This document shows, one piece after another, positions 45,665 through 54,569 of a DNA stretch of 64,000 bases. Numbering within the stretch: position 1 is the first letter of the stretch; each line of letters starts with the position of its first letter. The notes beneath the pieces were generated by a model. It did not search any database. It was not told where the DNA came from and saw nothing but the letters and a program-made list of their open reading frames with translations. Made by a program: the position numbers and the translations under genes. This DNA is from Vibrio hippocampi (lineage in GTDB: Bacteria > Pseudomonadota > Gammaproteobacteria > Enterobacterales > Vibrionaceae), in NCBI RefSeq assembly GCF_921292975.1, contig NZ_CAKLCM010000001.1, positions 372,001-436,000 of the forward strand. The letters run 5' to 3'.

Positions 45665-46127
45665 AGATACACACTTTTATTATAAGTTGGAAAGATAAGG
45701 AATCAGTGTGTTGTGCATACTATCATTAGCGAGGATTCTAATATGGCCGGTGCTTTCTGGTGTGTTTGTAGGGTTTATCTCATAGTTTTGGTTGTGACTT
45801 TTGAATCCATTTACGTTCCAAAAATTCGAGTAAATGACAAAATTACTAGAAATCGCTCGTGTCGATGATAGTAATGATGATTTTTGTTTGTAAAGTGTTA
45901 ATGTCTTACTTTGGCTTGATATTCATTTTCATATACTGGATGAGTGGCGACTTTGTGGTTTATTCATCTTAAAATCGCCCTTTATGCTGATTTATACGTC
46001 GATTTTCAGCACATAACTTCAGCTAATATCAGTTCGGCTCGGCTTTGATTCTCAATGGATTGTATAGTATGGTTTTTCTTGCTCTAGTTTTTATAACTAA
46101 TTTTTTACAATCGATAAGGGAATATCA
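45665..46127. other. Intergenic region before the ABC transporter
   Basis: A 463-base AT-rich gap between divergent genes. I see no credible open frame, repeat or strong hairpin; it must hold promoters for the lipoprotein gene and for the transporter operon but I could not place them confidently. Confidence 0.5.
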
Positions 46128-46916
46128 ATGAAAAAGTTATTGTGCGTAACCGCACTGTCGTTAGCTGCCTCTGCACCATCATTTGCTGATCCAATTCTTG
46201 ACGACATTAAAGCGTCTGGCGAGTTAAAAGTTTGTTTTGACTCTGGCTATATGCCGTTTGAGATGACGGCGAAAAATGGTCAATATATTGGTTTTGACAT
46301 CGATTTAGGTAAACAGATGGCTCGTGCCATTGGTGTGAAATATGTACCTGTTAATACCGCTTGGGATGGGATTATTCCAACGCTGCTAACGGGTAAATGC
46401 CACATGATCATGGGTGGTATGACGATTACTCCAATGCGAAACATTCAGGTTAACTTTGCTGACCCTTATGTTGTTATTGGTCAATCTATCCTGATGAACC
46501 CTAAGCACGAAGGCAAGATTGCCAACTACCGTGATCTTAACAGCAGCGACTTTGTTGTGGCGACTAAGTTAGGCACAACAGGCGAGCAGGCGATTAAACG
46601 CTATCTACCTAAAGCGAAAGTTAATCTTTATGAAACTCAATCTGAAGCTGTGCTAGAAGTTGCCAATGGTAAGGTTGATGCGTTCATCTATGACCTACCG
46701 TACAACGCTATCTACAATGCTGAGAACAAAGGTCAACTTGTTCACCTATCTCAGCCTTTCACTTATGAACCATTAGGTTGGGCGGTTCCTCAGGGCAACC
46801 CTGACACTATCAACTTCTTGAATGGCTACTTACGCCAAATCAAGGGTGATGGTACTTATGATCGTATCTATAACAAATGGTTTAATGACGACAAGTGGTT
46901 GAAGCAAGTTAAATAA
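46128..46916 (+). CDS. Amino-acid ABC transporter substrate-binding protein
   Basis: A 262-residue periplasmic binding protein of the polar amino-acid family. Signal peptide MKKLLCVTALSLAASAPSFA (residues 1-20); then GELKVCFDSGYMPFEM, the ligand-contact pattern YIGFDIDLGKQMA, and MTITPMRNIQVNFADPY. Ligand cannot be fixed from sequence; glutamine, cystine or arginine-type relatives exist. The RBS TAAGGG precedes the ATG. First gene of a three-gene operon; a long inverted repeat separates it from the permease gene. Confidence 0.92.
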   Translation: MKKLLCVTALSLAASAPSFADPILDDIKASGELKVCFDSGYMPFEMTAKNGQYIGFDIDLGKQMARAIGVKYVPVNTAWDGIIPTLLTGKCHMIMGGMTITPMRNIQVNFADPYVVIGQSILMNPKHEGKIANYRDLNSSDFVVATKLGTTGEQAIKRYLPKAKVNLYETQSEAVLEVANGKVDAFIYDLPYNAIYNAENKGQLVHLSQPFTYEPLGWAVPQGNPDTINFLNGYLRQIKGDGTYDRIYNKWFNDDKWLKQVK

Positions 46917-46941
46917 ACTTCAGCTTACCTACCTCTTTGAT

Positions 46942-46987
46942 TCGCATAATCTTTGAATCGGTTAAGCACGATTTTGAGATTATGCGA
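46942..46987 (+). other. Intercistronic inverted repeat after the binding-protein gene
   Basis: Perfect 11-bp arms TCGCATAATCT (46942-46952) and AGATTATGCGA (46977-46987), with an inner AATCG / CGATT helix in the 24-base loop. No T tract. Position between the binding protein and permease fits an mRNA-stabilising hairpin that keeps the binding protein in excess. Confidence 0.75.
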
Positions 46988-47036
46988 CTTTATCGGCTTT
47001 TGTCGAAGATGCACTTCAACCTATTCTTGGTAGCAC

Positions 47037-47984
47037 ATGCAAAATAATAATAAGTCTTTGTTGTGGAATGCCGTTTTTGTTTTAGTTTTGGTGGCGATTG
47101 CTAGTCTGGTTTACTTATCAGGCAAGCGAATCAACTACAACTGGAACTGGGACCGCGTTGTTCCTTATATTGCCACTAATGCGGCGTCGGCAGTGACGGC
47201 GCCTGAAGATGGTAATATTGTTGTTGGTGAAAATAACCAACTGGTTTTAGAAAACCTGAGCGGAGAAGTCGTCGTTGACCTCAGTGCTTACGACACGGTC
47301 GACGTGTATGAAGGTGATTTAATTTTTGAAGGTGATGTTCTCGCCAGCGTCGAAGAGTGGCGAAAAGGTCCGATTCTGGATGGTGTTATTGTCACTGTTA
47401 AAATCTCTCTATGGTCACTAGCGATTGCTCTGGCTCTCGGCTTGGTGATTGGCTTGATGCGGATTTCCAGTAATCCAGCACTAAAGAAGTTGTCGATTGT
47501 TTATATCGAAATCATTCGCGGCACCCCTTTACTGGTTCAGATCTTTATCGTTTATTTCTTCATCGGCACAGTATTAGATTTAGAGCGCTTTACTGCCGGT
47601 GTCGTTGCCCTATCTGTCTTTACTGCGGCTTATGTTGCCGAGATTGTCCGTTCGGGTATTCAATCCATCCCGCGTGGGCAGATGGAAGCGGCTCGTTCAC
47701 TGGGGATGAATTACCCCAAGGCGATGATCTACGTGATCTTGCCGCAAGCCTTTAAGCAAACATTGCCACCCTTAGCTGGGCAGTTTATTAACCTTATTAA
47801 AGACTCATCACTAGTCTCTGTGATTTCAATTACTGATTTGACTAAAGCAGGTCGTGAGGTTGTGAGTGGGAGCTTTGCTCCATTTGAGGTGTGGTTTACC
47901 GTTGCGGCGCTATACCTTGTACTGACAGGCGGTCTATCTTGGGCTATTCAACTGTTAGAAAAGAAACTGTCTGCGAGCGATTAA
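47037..47984 (+). CDS. Amino-acid ABC transporter permease with extra periplasmic domain
   Basis: A 315-residue HisM/GlnP-type permease, about 80-90 residues longer than usual. TM1 is at about 8-28. Residues about 50-112 form an inserted acidic, beta-rich periplasmic domain (DGNIVVGENNQLVLENLSGE; VYEGDLIFEGDVLASVEEW) reminiscent of lipoyl/biotinyl-type barrels but without the modified lysine motif. The core permease follows (GVIVTVKISLWSLAIALALG) with the ATPase-coupling EAA loop MEAARSLGMNYPKAMIYVILPQ. The insertion is seen directly; its role is unknown. 12 bases before the ATPase gene. Confidence 0.88.
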   Translation: MQNNNKSLLWNAVFVLVLVAIASLVYLSGKRINYNWNWDRVVPYIATNAASAVTAPEDGNIVVGENNQLVLENLSGEVVVDLSAYDTVDVYEGDLIFEGDVLASVEEWRKGPILDGVIVTVKISLWSLAIALALGLVIGLMRISSNPALKKLSIVYIEIIRGTPLLVQIFIVYFFIGTVLDLERFTAGVVALSVFTAAYVAEIVRSGIQSIPRGQMEAARSLGMNYPKAMIYVILPQAFKQTLPPLAGQFINLIKDSSLVSVISITDLTKAGREVVSGSFAPFEVWFTVAALYLVLTGGLSWAIQLLEKKLSASD

Positions 47985-47996
47985 TCTGAGGGTGAC

Positions 47997-48734
47997 ATGA
48001 TGGAACATATAATTACCGCTGAGAAGGTAAACAAAATTTATCCCAATGGCTGCCACGCTCTGAAAGATGTCTCGGTCTCTGTCGACAAAGGTGAAGTCAT
48101 CGTGATCGTTGGACCATCGGGTTCAGGTAAGTCGACGTTCTTGCGTAGCCTTAATCAACTTGAGCAAATCAATAGTGGCAACATTGTTGTTGATGGTATG
48201 GATATGTATGCCAAGTCAACAGACATCAATAAGCTACGAGCGGATGTCGGCATGGTCTTTCAAAGCTTCAATCTATTCCCGCATATGAGTGCTCTGGGAA
48301 ATGTGATGCTAGCGCCGCTAAAAGTCGCTAACCGTGATAAACAAGAAGTCGAAGCGGAAGCAAAGCAGTTGCTGTATAAGGTTGGGCTTGCAGAGCGAAT
48401 GGACAATTATCCGGCGCACCTTTCTGGAGGTCAGCAACAGCGTGTGGCGATTGCTAGAGCATTAGCAATGCAGCCTAACATCATGCTGTTTGATGAACCG
48501 ACTTCTGCTCTTGATCCAGAAATGGTGGGTGAAGTGTTGGATGTCATGAAAGAGTTGGCCCAAGACGGCATGACTATGGTCGTGGTGACTCATGAAATGG
48601 GCTTTGCGAGAGAAGTGGCTGATCGAGTGTTATTTATGGAAGATGGTGAGTTATTGGTTTCCGATACCCCGGATGCTTTTTTTGATAACCCGACCAACCC
48701 AAGATTAAAGCAGTTTCTTTCTAAGGTGCTGTAA
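47997..48734 (+). CDS. Amino-acid ABC transporter ATP-binding protein
   Basis: A 245-residue GlnQ/HisP-type ATPase. Walker A is [10 protein letters not shown]-loop [13 protein letters not shown], signature [15 protein letters not shown], Walker [16 protein letters not shown] and H-loop [16 protein letters not shown]. Two adjacent ATGs (47997 and 48000) could start translation. Last gene of the transporter operon; a terminator lies about 105 bases after its stop. Confidence 0.95.
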   Translation: MMEHIITAEKVNKIYPNGCHALKDVSVSVDKGEVIVIVGPSGSGKSTFLRSLNQLEQINSGNIVVDGMDMYAKSTDINKLRADVGMVFQSFNLFPHMSALGNVMLAPLKVANRDKQEVEAEAKQLLYKVGLAERMDNYPAHLSGGQQQRVAIARALAMQPNIMLFDEPTSALDPEMVGEVLDVMKELAQDGMTMVVVTHEMGFAREVADRVLFMEDGELLVSDTPDAFFDNPTNPRLKQFLSKVL

Positions 48735-49028
48735 CCGCATTGAATACTCACTTTTTTACACAGAAGTAACCGTTATATTTAAGGGTACAAGCACGGCTAT
48801 ATAGTGAAAAATAGACTTTTAAAACGATGGATACAGCATAAGCTGCTCGAATGAGCAGCTTTTTTTATGTTAATTATTTGGTGTCTAGTTGAGTTGAATT
48901 TATACGAAACGTAATTTAATGTAATTTTTTGTTTAGTTATTTATAATCATTGGCTTAGCCTAAAGATGATTTAGTTTGTCTTTAACTTCATGAGTATCAA
49001 CTGATAACTAAAATAAAGGGAATTGTTT
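48735..49028. other. Gap between ABC operon and TraF-like gene
   Basis: A 294-base gap holding the terminator at 48840-48867 and an AT-rich upstream region of the next gene with its AAAGGGA ribosome-binding site. Nothing else recognised. Confidence 0.5.
48840..48867 (+). terminator. Terminator after the ABC transporter operon
   Basis: Perfect stem AAGCTGCTC / GAGCAGCTT with loop GAAT and T7 tract. Confidence 0.9.
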
Positions 49029-50159
49029 ATGTTTAACATACGTTTCTTGGCGCTTGCCGTGGGCATGGGCTGTGTTTCTAGCTCCGCTTTTTCTAATACT
49101 TTCTCAGCCGATGCCCGCTCTATGGCAATGGGTAATACCGGGGTTGTTTCAGCCGACTTTCTTACGGCTCCTTTTCACAACCCAGCATTGGGCGCGGCAT
49201 ACCGTACAGAAGATGACTTTGGTATCTTGATTCCAGCGATTGGTGCCACTGTGTATGATAAAGATGATGCACTGACGACCATTGATGACGCGCAAGACCT
49301 CTATGACGGCTTAGGTAACACGCCATCTCAGAGTGACCTCGATAAACTGGATGATTACTTGACTGACTTGTCAGAAGCTCAGCCACTTAACGTGAATGCC
49401 GGTCTGGCAATGGCCATTTCGATTCCAAACCAATACATGTCAACCAACTTGTTTGCTTCAAGCTATGTAGAGCTGATTACTGATGCGGAGATTGGAAATG
49501 AAACGGATCCGCAAGACCGTTATGACAATGCAGAAATTGCCACTACCGGATTTGGTCTTGTGGAATTTGGTGTAGCGTTGGCTAAAGAATTTACTATCGC
49601 AGGTGAGCGTGTTTCTTTTGGTGTTAGCCCTAAATATCAAGATCTACGTACTTACAGTGATATTTCAACGTTAGATGACTTTGATCTTGACGACTACGAT
49701 CAAAGTGAGATTTCGGAAAGCGCGTTTAACCTTGATTTAGGTGCGGTTTGGTACAAAGGCAACTGGCGTGTTGGTGTGGTTGGTAAGAACTTGATTAAGC
49801 AAGAGATTGACACCATGTATACCGATCTCACTTATACCTTATCGCCAACTTATACCCTAGGTGCAGGTTATGCCGCTCAACTATTGACGGCGACGGTAGA
49901 TGTTGATCTAACCGAGCAAGAGCGCTTTGACTTTGAGGGTGATGAAACACAATTCTTACGCCTAGGTTTAGAACTTAATGCATGGGACTGGGCTCAGTTG
50001 CGCGCAGGTTACGAGAAAGATCTTGCAGATAATCTAGAAGATAGCTTCACCGCTGGTATTGGTATCAGCCCATGGGATCTTGTGTCACTTGATCTAGCGG
50101 GTTCTTATGCTGGTGATAATCAATTTGGAGCCTCAGCCAACCTAGCTTTTACCTTCTAA
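49029..50159 (+). CDS. TraF-like outer-membrane protein (conjugal transfer TraF_2 family)
   Basis: A 376-residue predicted outer-membrane beta-barrel. Signal peptide about 1-23 (NIRFLALAVGMGCVSSSAFS), then FSADARSMAMGNTGVVSADFLTAPFHNPAL, the N-terminal motif shared with FadL/PorV-like and TraF_2 (PF13729) proteins. Alternating strands end in ASANLAFTF with a C-terminal Phe. Despite the family name, no conjugation genes are nearby, and its role is unknown. The ATG at 49029 follows AAAGGGA at good spacing; a TTG six bases earlier is less likely. Strong terminator downstream. Confidence 0.82.
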   Translation: MFNIRFLALAVGMGCVSSSAFSNTFSADARSMAMGNTGVVSADFLTAPFHNPALGAAYRTEDDFGILIPAIGATVYDKDDALTTIDDAQDLYDGLGNTPSQSDLDKLDDYLTDLSEAQPLNVNAGLAMAISIPNQYMSTNLFASSYVELITDAEIGNETDPQDRYDNAEIATTGFGLVEFGVALAKEFTIAGERVSFGVSPKYQDLRTYSDISTLDDFDLDDYDQSEISESAFNLDLGAVWYKGNWRVGVVGKNLIKQEIDTMYTDLTYTLSPTYTLGAGYAAQLLTATVDVDLTEQERFDFEGDETQFLRLGLELNAWDWAQLRAGYEKDLADNLEDSFTAGIGISPWDLVSLDLAGSYAGDNQFGASANLAFTF

Positions 50160-50218
50160 TGAGTGCTTAAGTGATTTAGCTTTTATAGCGCCACTGACTT
50201 GCCAATGAGTGAGTAAAA

Positions 50219-50249
50219 AAAGCCTTAGCAGTCATGCTAAGGCTTTGTT
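50219..50249. terminator. Terminator after the TraF-like gene
   Basis: Perfect 12-bp stem AAAGCCTTAGCA / TGCTAAGGCTTT with loop GTCA; A tract upstream and GTTATT downstream. It may also serve the convergent symporter gene. Confidence 0.9.
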
Positions 50250-50285
50250 ATTACGTAGGTTATTTGTAATTACATAGGTTAATTG

Positions 50286-52061
50286 CTAGCTAGCAGCTTG
50301 TTCAGTTTGCTTCTCGACAGCGTCATCGACCGCTTTGACTAGAAGTAGACCAACACCCAATACAATCGCACCACACAGAACGAAGGTTAGTCGACCCCAC
50401 AGTGGGTTAGGTAGGGCAAACATAGCCATTACACCAACACCTGAGATCGCGATTAGAGAACCCAACATCTTTCTTTGTTTGTTGTCTAGTTTCTTCTGGT
50501 CAGTTGAATCGTTGACTAGAGGAGTCGCTAGGTTGCTAAAGAATAGATCCACGTCTTTTTGGCGTTTTTCTTCAAGTGGTTTGTAGAACAGTGTTGTTGC
50601 GCAGAAGAAACCTGCAGTAATCACCATGTGACCAACTAGACCAACAGCCACTTTCAGATCAGCCCACTCACGTTTTGTTAGCTCGTTTAGACCAAACCAA
50701 GATTCGATATGATCTGCTGTGATGATAAAGCCAACAATGTAAGAAACGATAGCACCAACGATTAGTGTGCCCCAACCTGCCCAGTCAGGTGTCTTCTTAA
50801 TGAAGAAACCACAGAATGCTGGAATGGTCATTGGGAAGCTGATCAGTGCACCCACATACATCATGGTGTCAAATAGACTCAATCCTTTTAGCGAGTTGAT
50901 AAATAGCGCGATAAGGATGATGGCAATACCAAAGAACGCAGAAGTCAGTTTAGAGACAATCATCAACTCTTTTTCAGTCGCGTTAGGGCGAATGATAGGT
51001 TGATAGAAGTTCATAACAAAGATACCTGAGTTACGGTTAAGACCTGAGTCCATAGAAGACATGGTCGCTGCAAACATTGCCGCAATCAATAATCCAACCA
51101 TACCGACAGGCATGTATTTCTCTACGAAATAAAGGTAAGCAAAGTCTGCCGCTTTTTTACCAGCTTCAGGGTAGTGAGCCGCTAGATCCACACCTTGACC
51201 TGCGATAAACCATGAAGGTAGGAACCAAATGATTGGACCCATAGTCATCAATACACAAGCTAGAAGTGCCGCTTTTTTCGCGTTCTTCGAGTCTTTTGCT
51301 GCTAGGTAACGGTACGAGTTAAGCATGTTGTTGGTAATGCTGAACTGCTTCATAAAGATACAGAAAGCCCAGATACCAAAGATGCTAACGTAGTTTAGGT
51401 TGTTACCAGAAACGAATGATGCGCCTTCTTGAACAGGGAAGCTGTTGATGATGTTGTCAACACCGCCGCCGTGAATCACTGCTACAACCGCACATGTTAC
51501 GGTTACCGCCATGATGATCACCATCTGCATGAAGTCAGAGGCGATAACTGCCCATGAACCACCACTTACGGACATAACAAGAACCACTAAACCGGTTAAC
51601 CAGATAGTTGTTTCCATATCAAAGCCAAAAATGCCAGAGGCGATAATGGCAAGACCGTTTAGCCAGATACCTGCAGAGATAACGCTGTTAGGCATAGAAG
51701 ACCAAGTAAATACTTGTTCGTTCTTCGAACCAAAACGCATACGAATTGCGTCAATAGGCGTGACGACTCGCAGTTGACGGAATTTTGGAGCGAAGTATAA
51801 GTAGTTCATTAGATAGCCAAATGCGTTAGCAACAAAGATCATCGCTACAGCAAAACCATCGTTGTACGCTTTACCAGCCGCACCGGTGAAGGTCCAAGCA
51901 CTGAACTGGGTCATAAACGCGGTTGCACCTACCATCCACCACAGCATATTACCGCCCCCACGGAAGTAATCACTGGTCGTGCTAGTAAATGTACGGAACA
52001 TCCATCCAATTGCAATTAGAAATAGGAAGTAGATGCCAACAATAAAAGTATTGAGTTCCAT
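50286..52061 (-). CDS. Sodium:solute symporter (SSS family)
   Basis: A 591-residue inner-membrane protein with about 14-15 hydrophobic helices. N-terminal NTFIVGIYFLFLIAIGW and the early segment SDYFRGGGNMLWWMVGATAFMTQFSAWTFTG are typical of SSS transporters, with the sodium-site serine region AAMFAATMSSMDSGLNRNSG. Length and sequence resemble the long symporters found with alginate/uronate genes in vibrios, but no such genes are here, so the substrate is open. The ATG at 52061 is preferred to a GTG at 52076. Single gene. Confidence 0.88.
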   Translation of the reverse strand: MELNTFIVGIYFLFLIAIGWMFRTFTSTTSDYFRGGGNMLWWMVGATAFMTQFSAWTFTGAAGKAYNDGFAVAMIFVANAFGYLMNYLYFAPKFRQLRVVTPIDAIRMRFGSKNEQVFTWSSMPNSVISAGIWLNGLAIIASGIFGFDMETTIWLTGLVVLVMSVSGGSWAVIASDFMQMVIIMAVTVTCAVVAVIHGGGVDNIINSFPVQEGASFVSGNNLNYVSIFGIWAFCIFMKQFSITNNMLNSYRYLAAKDSKNAKKAALLACVLMTMGPIIWFLPSWFIAGQGVDLAAHYPEAGKKAADFAYLYFVEKYMPVGMVGLLIAAMFAATMSSMDSGLNRNSGIFVMNFYQPIIRPNATEKELMIVSKLTSAFFGIAIILIALFINSLKGLSLFDTMMYVGALISFPMTIPAFCGFFIKKTPDWAGWGTLIVGAIVSYIVGFIITADHIESWFGLNELTKREWADLKVAVGLVGHMVITAGFFCATTLFYKPLEEKRQKDVDLFFSNLATPLVNDSTDQKKLDNKQRKMLGSLIAISGVGVMAMFALPNPLWGRLTFVLCGAIVLGVGLLLVKAVDDAVEKQTEQAAS

Positions 52062-52693
52062 TTTTGGTATTCTCACATTCGTTGAAATATGCGCACATAA
52101 TATCCAGCGCTTTTTTTATTTGTAGTATTATATTTTCAATGTGTGATGCTATTTTGAATATTGGAAAATAAATAAATGTTGGGTAATTGTTTCGATATGT
52201 GCTGATGTGTGTATATGTCATTTAAAACAGTTACTTATGCTTGTTGTTGGTACTTTAATTTAGAGATTAAAAGGTTTTTTATCCATAGGATAAATATAAT
52301 TGAATTTACTTTTTATTAATTATTGAAAAGCGTTTGTTGCTGGGTGTTTTGTGGTTATTTCTAAGGGCTGGAATGTATTGTTAATTAATTTTCTTGGCTT
52401 TTTACTACTCAATGTTGTTTATAAATTGAGCGTCTAAAATTAAATATTTGTTCTTTTGTGTTACAAAAGAAAGAGAATAGTGAAGTTTGCATTTTGAGAG
52501 TGTTGGCGGGATAACTAAGAGCATTGAGGTCACTTGGGTATAGAGCGTGGGGCTCTCGAAATTGTCCTGTTAAAACCGCCTTGTTTGGGCTGTGTGACAG
52601 TTTTTCTCAGAATAATGCGTAGGATGTAGGTCTGTGATTTGTTTCTGGCATATTGAAACGCTAGAATCACAGGATACAGATAGGAGATTGACT
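52062..52693. other. AT-rich gap between the symporter and replication-like genes
   Basis: A 632-base gap between divergent genes, very AT-rich in its first 450 bases. It contains a one-armed copy of the dispersed palindrome (52521-52542) followed by a small AGAGC / GCTCT hairpin. No credible gene is seen; promoters for both neighbours must lie here. Confidence 0.6.
52521..52542. repeat. Dispersed palindromic element, copy 3 (single arm)
   Basis: GCATTGAGGTCACTTGGGTATA matches the right arm of copies 1 and 2 apart from a two-base deletion and one or two substitutions. The left arm is not present upstream, so this is a remnant. Confidence 0.75.
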
Positions 52694-53653
52694 GTGAGCG
52701 CAAAGTTTACCCATATTGCTTGGCAACAAACTCATATAGAGGCCAATGAAAAGCTAGTATTACTCAAATTGGCCGATTTATCGGGTCATGATGGTTCTGT
52801 AGCGATTTCATTAAAAGAGATAGCCGCTGAATGCTTGATGGGAGAGTTTGCTTTAGCTGATATGTTGACCGCTCTTGCCAACAAGGGATTAGTGCACAAA
52901 GTTCGAACGGATAATCACGTTAAGCCTCAGGTCCATCACTTGCGCTTAACGATAGTGGAGTCGAATCAACTACCGGTTATCGAGACTTCAGCACCAAAAG
53001 ATCAGCCTGAGCCACAAGTCACGACAATGCAAAACTCCAATGCACCTGGCTGGTCTTTTCAAACCTTTGATCTTTATAAAGTGCCTCCTCATTGCCGTGA
53101 TGTGGTTTGGCAAAACTTTGCACGACAAAATGGCGTCACAACCACCAATATTAATCGACTAGCGCGGCAGCTAGAGGATTGGTTGGAGTTTGCTAAGCGT
53201 TCAGGTCAGTTACAAGAGCTGATAGGTGAACCGAAAGTGGCTAACCATTCGAGTAACCATGCGAGTAACAAGTCGAATAAGAAGTCATCACCACAGATGC
53301 CAGAGTCCAGTCAAAGCAGTCAGTATATTTCGACTCATGAGCTTAATGAGTTCGCGATACCCGATTGGGCGATGCAGACCATCACTTTTTCTCGTTTAGA
53401 GGTCGACCCCAAGCTGTTTTGGGAAAAATTTGTGGTCTATTACAAAGCGCGTGCGAATGAATTTACCACTATTAATCAAATATTAAATAAATTACGCTTG
53501 TGGATTGTTAATGAAAAACAAGCGGAAGACAGACGTAAACAGTCAGAAGAGCGTCGTCGTCAATCGTATCAGGGAAATCCATCGCAGGATGTCAGTCCAT
53601 CGGAAGAGTTCAGAGAGTTCTTGCGTGGTCAGGGTAAGAACCCTAACTTTTAA
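52694..53653 (+). CDS. Replication-initiator/DnaT-like protein with winged helix
   Basis: A 319-residue protein starting with GTG at 52694, five bases after a strong TAGGAGAT. Residues 1-75 resemble a winged helix of the phage O-protein/DnaD type (EANEKLVLLKLADLSGHDGS; ISLKEIAAECLMGEFALADMLTALANKGLVHKV). Two later helical modules follow: about 125-185 (FDLYKVPPHCRDVVWQNFARQNGV...LEDWLEFAKR) and about 235-290 (IPDWAMQTITF; FWEKFVVYYKARANEFTTINQILNKLRLWI), the latter like DnaT-type ssDNA-binding modules. A Ser/Asn/Lys-rich linker joins them; the C terminus is charged. Assignment is by pattern only. The next gene starts 25 bases downstream. Confidence 0.6.
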   Translation: MSAKFTHIAWQQTHIEANEKLVLLKLADLSGHDGSVAISLKEIAAECLMGEFALADMLTALANKGLVHKVRTDNHVKPQVHHLRLTIVESNQLPVIETSAPKDQPEPQVTTMQNSNAPGWSFQTFDLYKVPPHCRDVVWQNFARQNGVTTTNINRLARQLEDWLEFAKRSGQLQELIGEPKVANHSSNHASNKSNKKSSPQMPESSQSSQYISTHELNEFAIPDWAMQTITFSRLEVDPKLFWEKFVVYYKARANEFTTINQILNKLRLWIVNEKQAEDRRKQSEERRRQSYQGNPSQDVSPSEEFREFLRGQGKNPNF

Positions 53654-53678
53654 TTCATTGTTCGTGAGGTAATGGTGT

Positions 53679-54488
53679 ATGAGCAACAGTAACAAGCCTA
53701 AAAATCTCGACTTCGGTGCAATGGAGCAGAAGTTGAGAAAAATGGGGGTGAACAGTAATCTGGACCACCTCAAAAGAACGCAATCGAATTCAGAAGTGAG
53801 TCCGCCCCAAACGCCGTCTAGTCAAGTGCCGGCAACGCAAGAGCAGCAAATAAAGCCGCAACAAATAAAAGAGCAACAAACACAACTGATGGCGGCTCAG
53901 CAGTCAATTGCTACAACCAATCAAGAAAATGAACGTGCCCCAAGCGATTGGTGTAACTATATTTTTGGCACGCTGCTTAGTATCTATGAATCGACATGGA
54001 TCAAGTCTTATGGTCGCCGTCCAACGGGTCGTTTTCTCGATTTTGCCGATAGTGTCACGGAAGCTGAATTGATGCGAATCATGCAACACTGCCGTGAGCG
54101 ATTACAAGCGGGGGAGAAGTGGCCGCCGATCATGGGTGAATTGACGCTGTTAAAGAATCAGCCCACGGAGTCGGAATTAGCAGAATCATTCAACCGAGTT
54201 TCAGCCAAAGATCCGCAGAACCAGATTGAAAAATGGATCATGCAAAATAAGGGCTATGAACTGCGTCGCCTGCCACAGTCAATGATCAACAAGCGTTTTA
54301 AAGAGTTCTATTTGGAAGCGCAAAGTTTGCAAGAGAAAGGCAAGTTAGTCACTGAACCGCCAAAGGCGTTGGCTCAGTATTCTGTGAAGAACCTTGTCGA
54401 TGTGAAGCGTGAGGAATACCAGCGTAAGCATGGTGGTGAATTAGACCCAAGAATACAGGCGATTCTCGATAGTAAAAAAGAGAGCTAA
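53679..54488 (+). CDS. Lambda P-like helicase-loader candidate
   Basis: A 269-residue protein. The first 85 residues are a low-complexity Gln/Ser/Thr-rich linker. Residues about 88-160 (WCNYIFGTLLSIYESTWI; VTEAELMRIMQHCRERLQAG; EKWPPIMGELTLL) follow the pattern of phage replication protein P domains: a helix with 'L..IYG..W', a segment like 'W...L....I..G...CR', and 'WPP...EF..L'. The C-terminal part is basic and helical (MINKRFKEFYLEAQSL). Lambda P loads DnaB at the phage origin. Function here is inferred from similarity and from its place after an O/DnaT-like gene. RBS GAGG; terminator after the gene. Confidence 0.55.
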   Translation: MSNSNKPKNLDFGAMEQKLRKMGVNSNLDHLKRTQSNSEVSPPQTPSSQVPATQEQQIKPQQIKEQQTQLMAAQQSIATTNQENERAPSDWCNYIFGTLLSIYESTWIKSYGRRPTGRFLDFADSVTEAELMRIMQHCRERLQAGEKWPPIMGELTLLKNQPTESELAESFNRVSAKDPQNQIEKWIMQNKGYELRRLPQSMINKRFKEFYLEAQSLQEKGKLVTEPPKALAQYSVKNLVDVKREEYQRKHGGELDPRIQAILDSKKES

Positions 54489-54524
54489 TCAGCCGGAGCA
54501 AAAGAAAGTCGATCACCAGAAACG

Positions 54525-54555
54525 AAAAAAGAGTGCTTGGATAGCACTCTTTTTT
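54525..54555. terminator. Terminator after the replication-like operon
   Basis: 13-bp perfect stem AAAAAAGAGTGCT / AGCACTCTTTTTT with loop TGGAT, between convergent genes; usable in both directions. Confidence 0.92.
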
Positions 54556-54569
54556 GTGTCCGCAGGACG

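Noticed and set aside
43638..46127. Possible genomic island integrated at tRNA-Leu
   Set aside because: No duplicated tRNA 3' end, integrase gene or flanking repeat was found; only one unusual gene follows the tRNA.
52062..52220. CRP site upstream of the sodium:solute symporter (TGTGATGCTATTTTGA)
   Set aside because: Only the left half matches the consensus; the right half keeps two of five bases.
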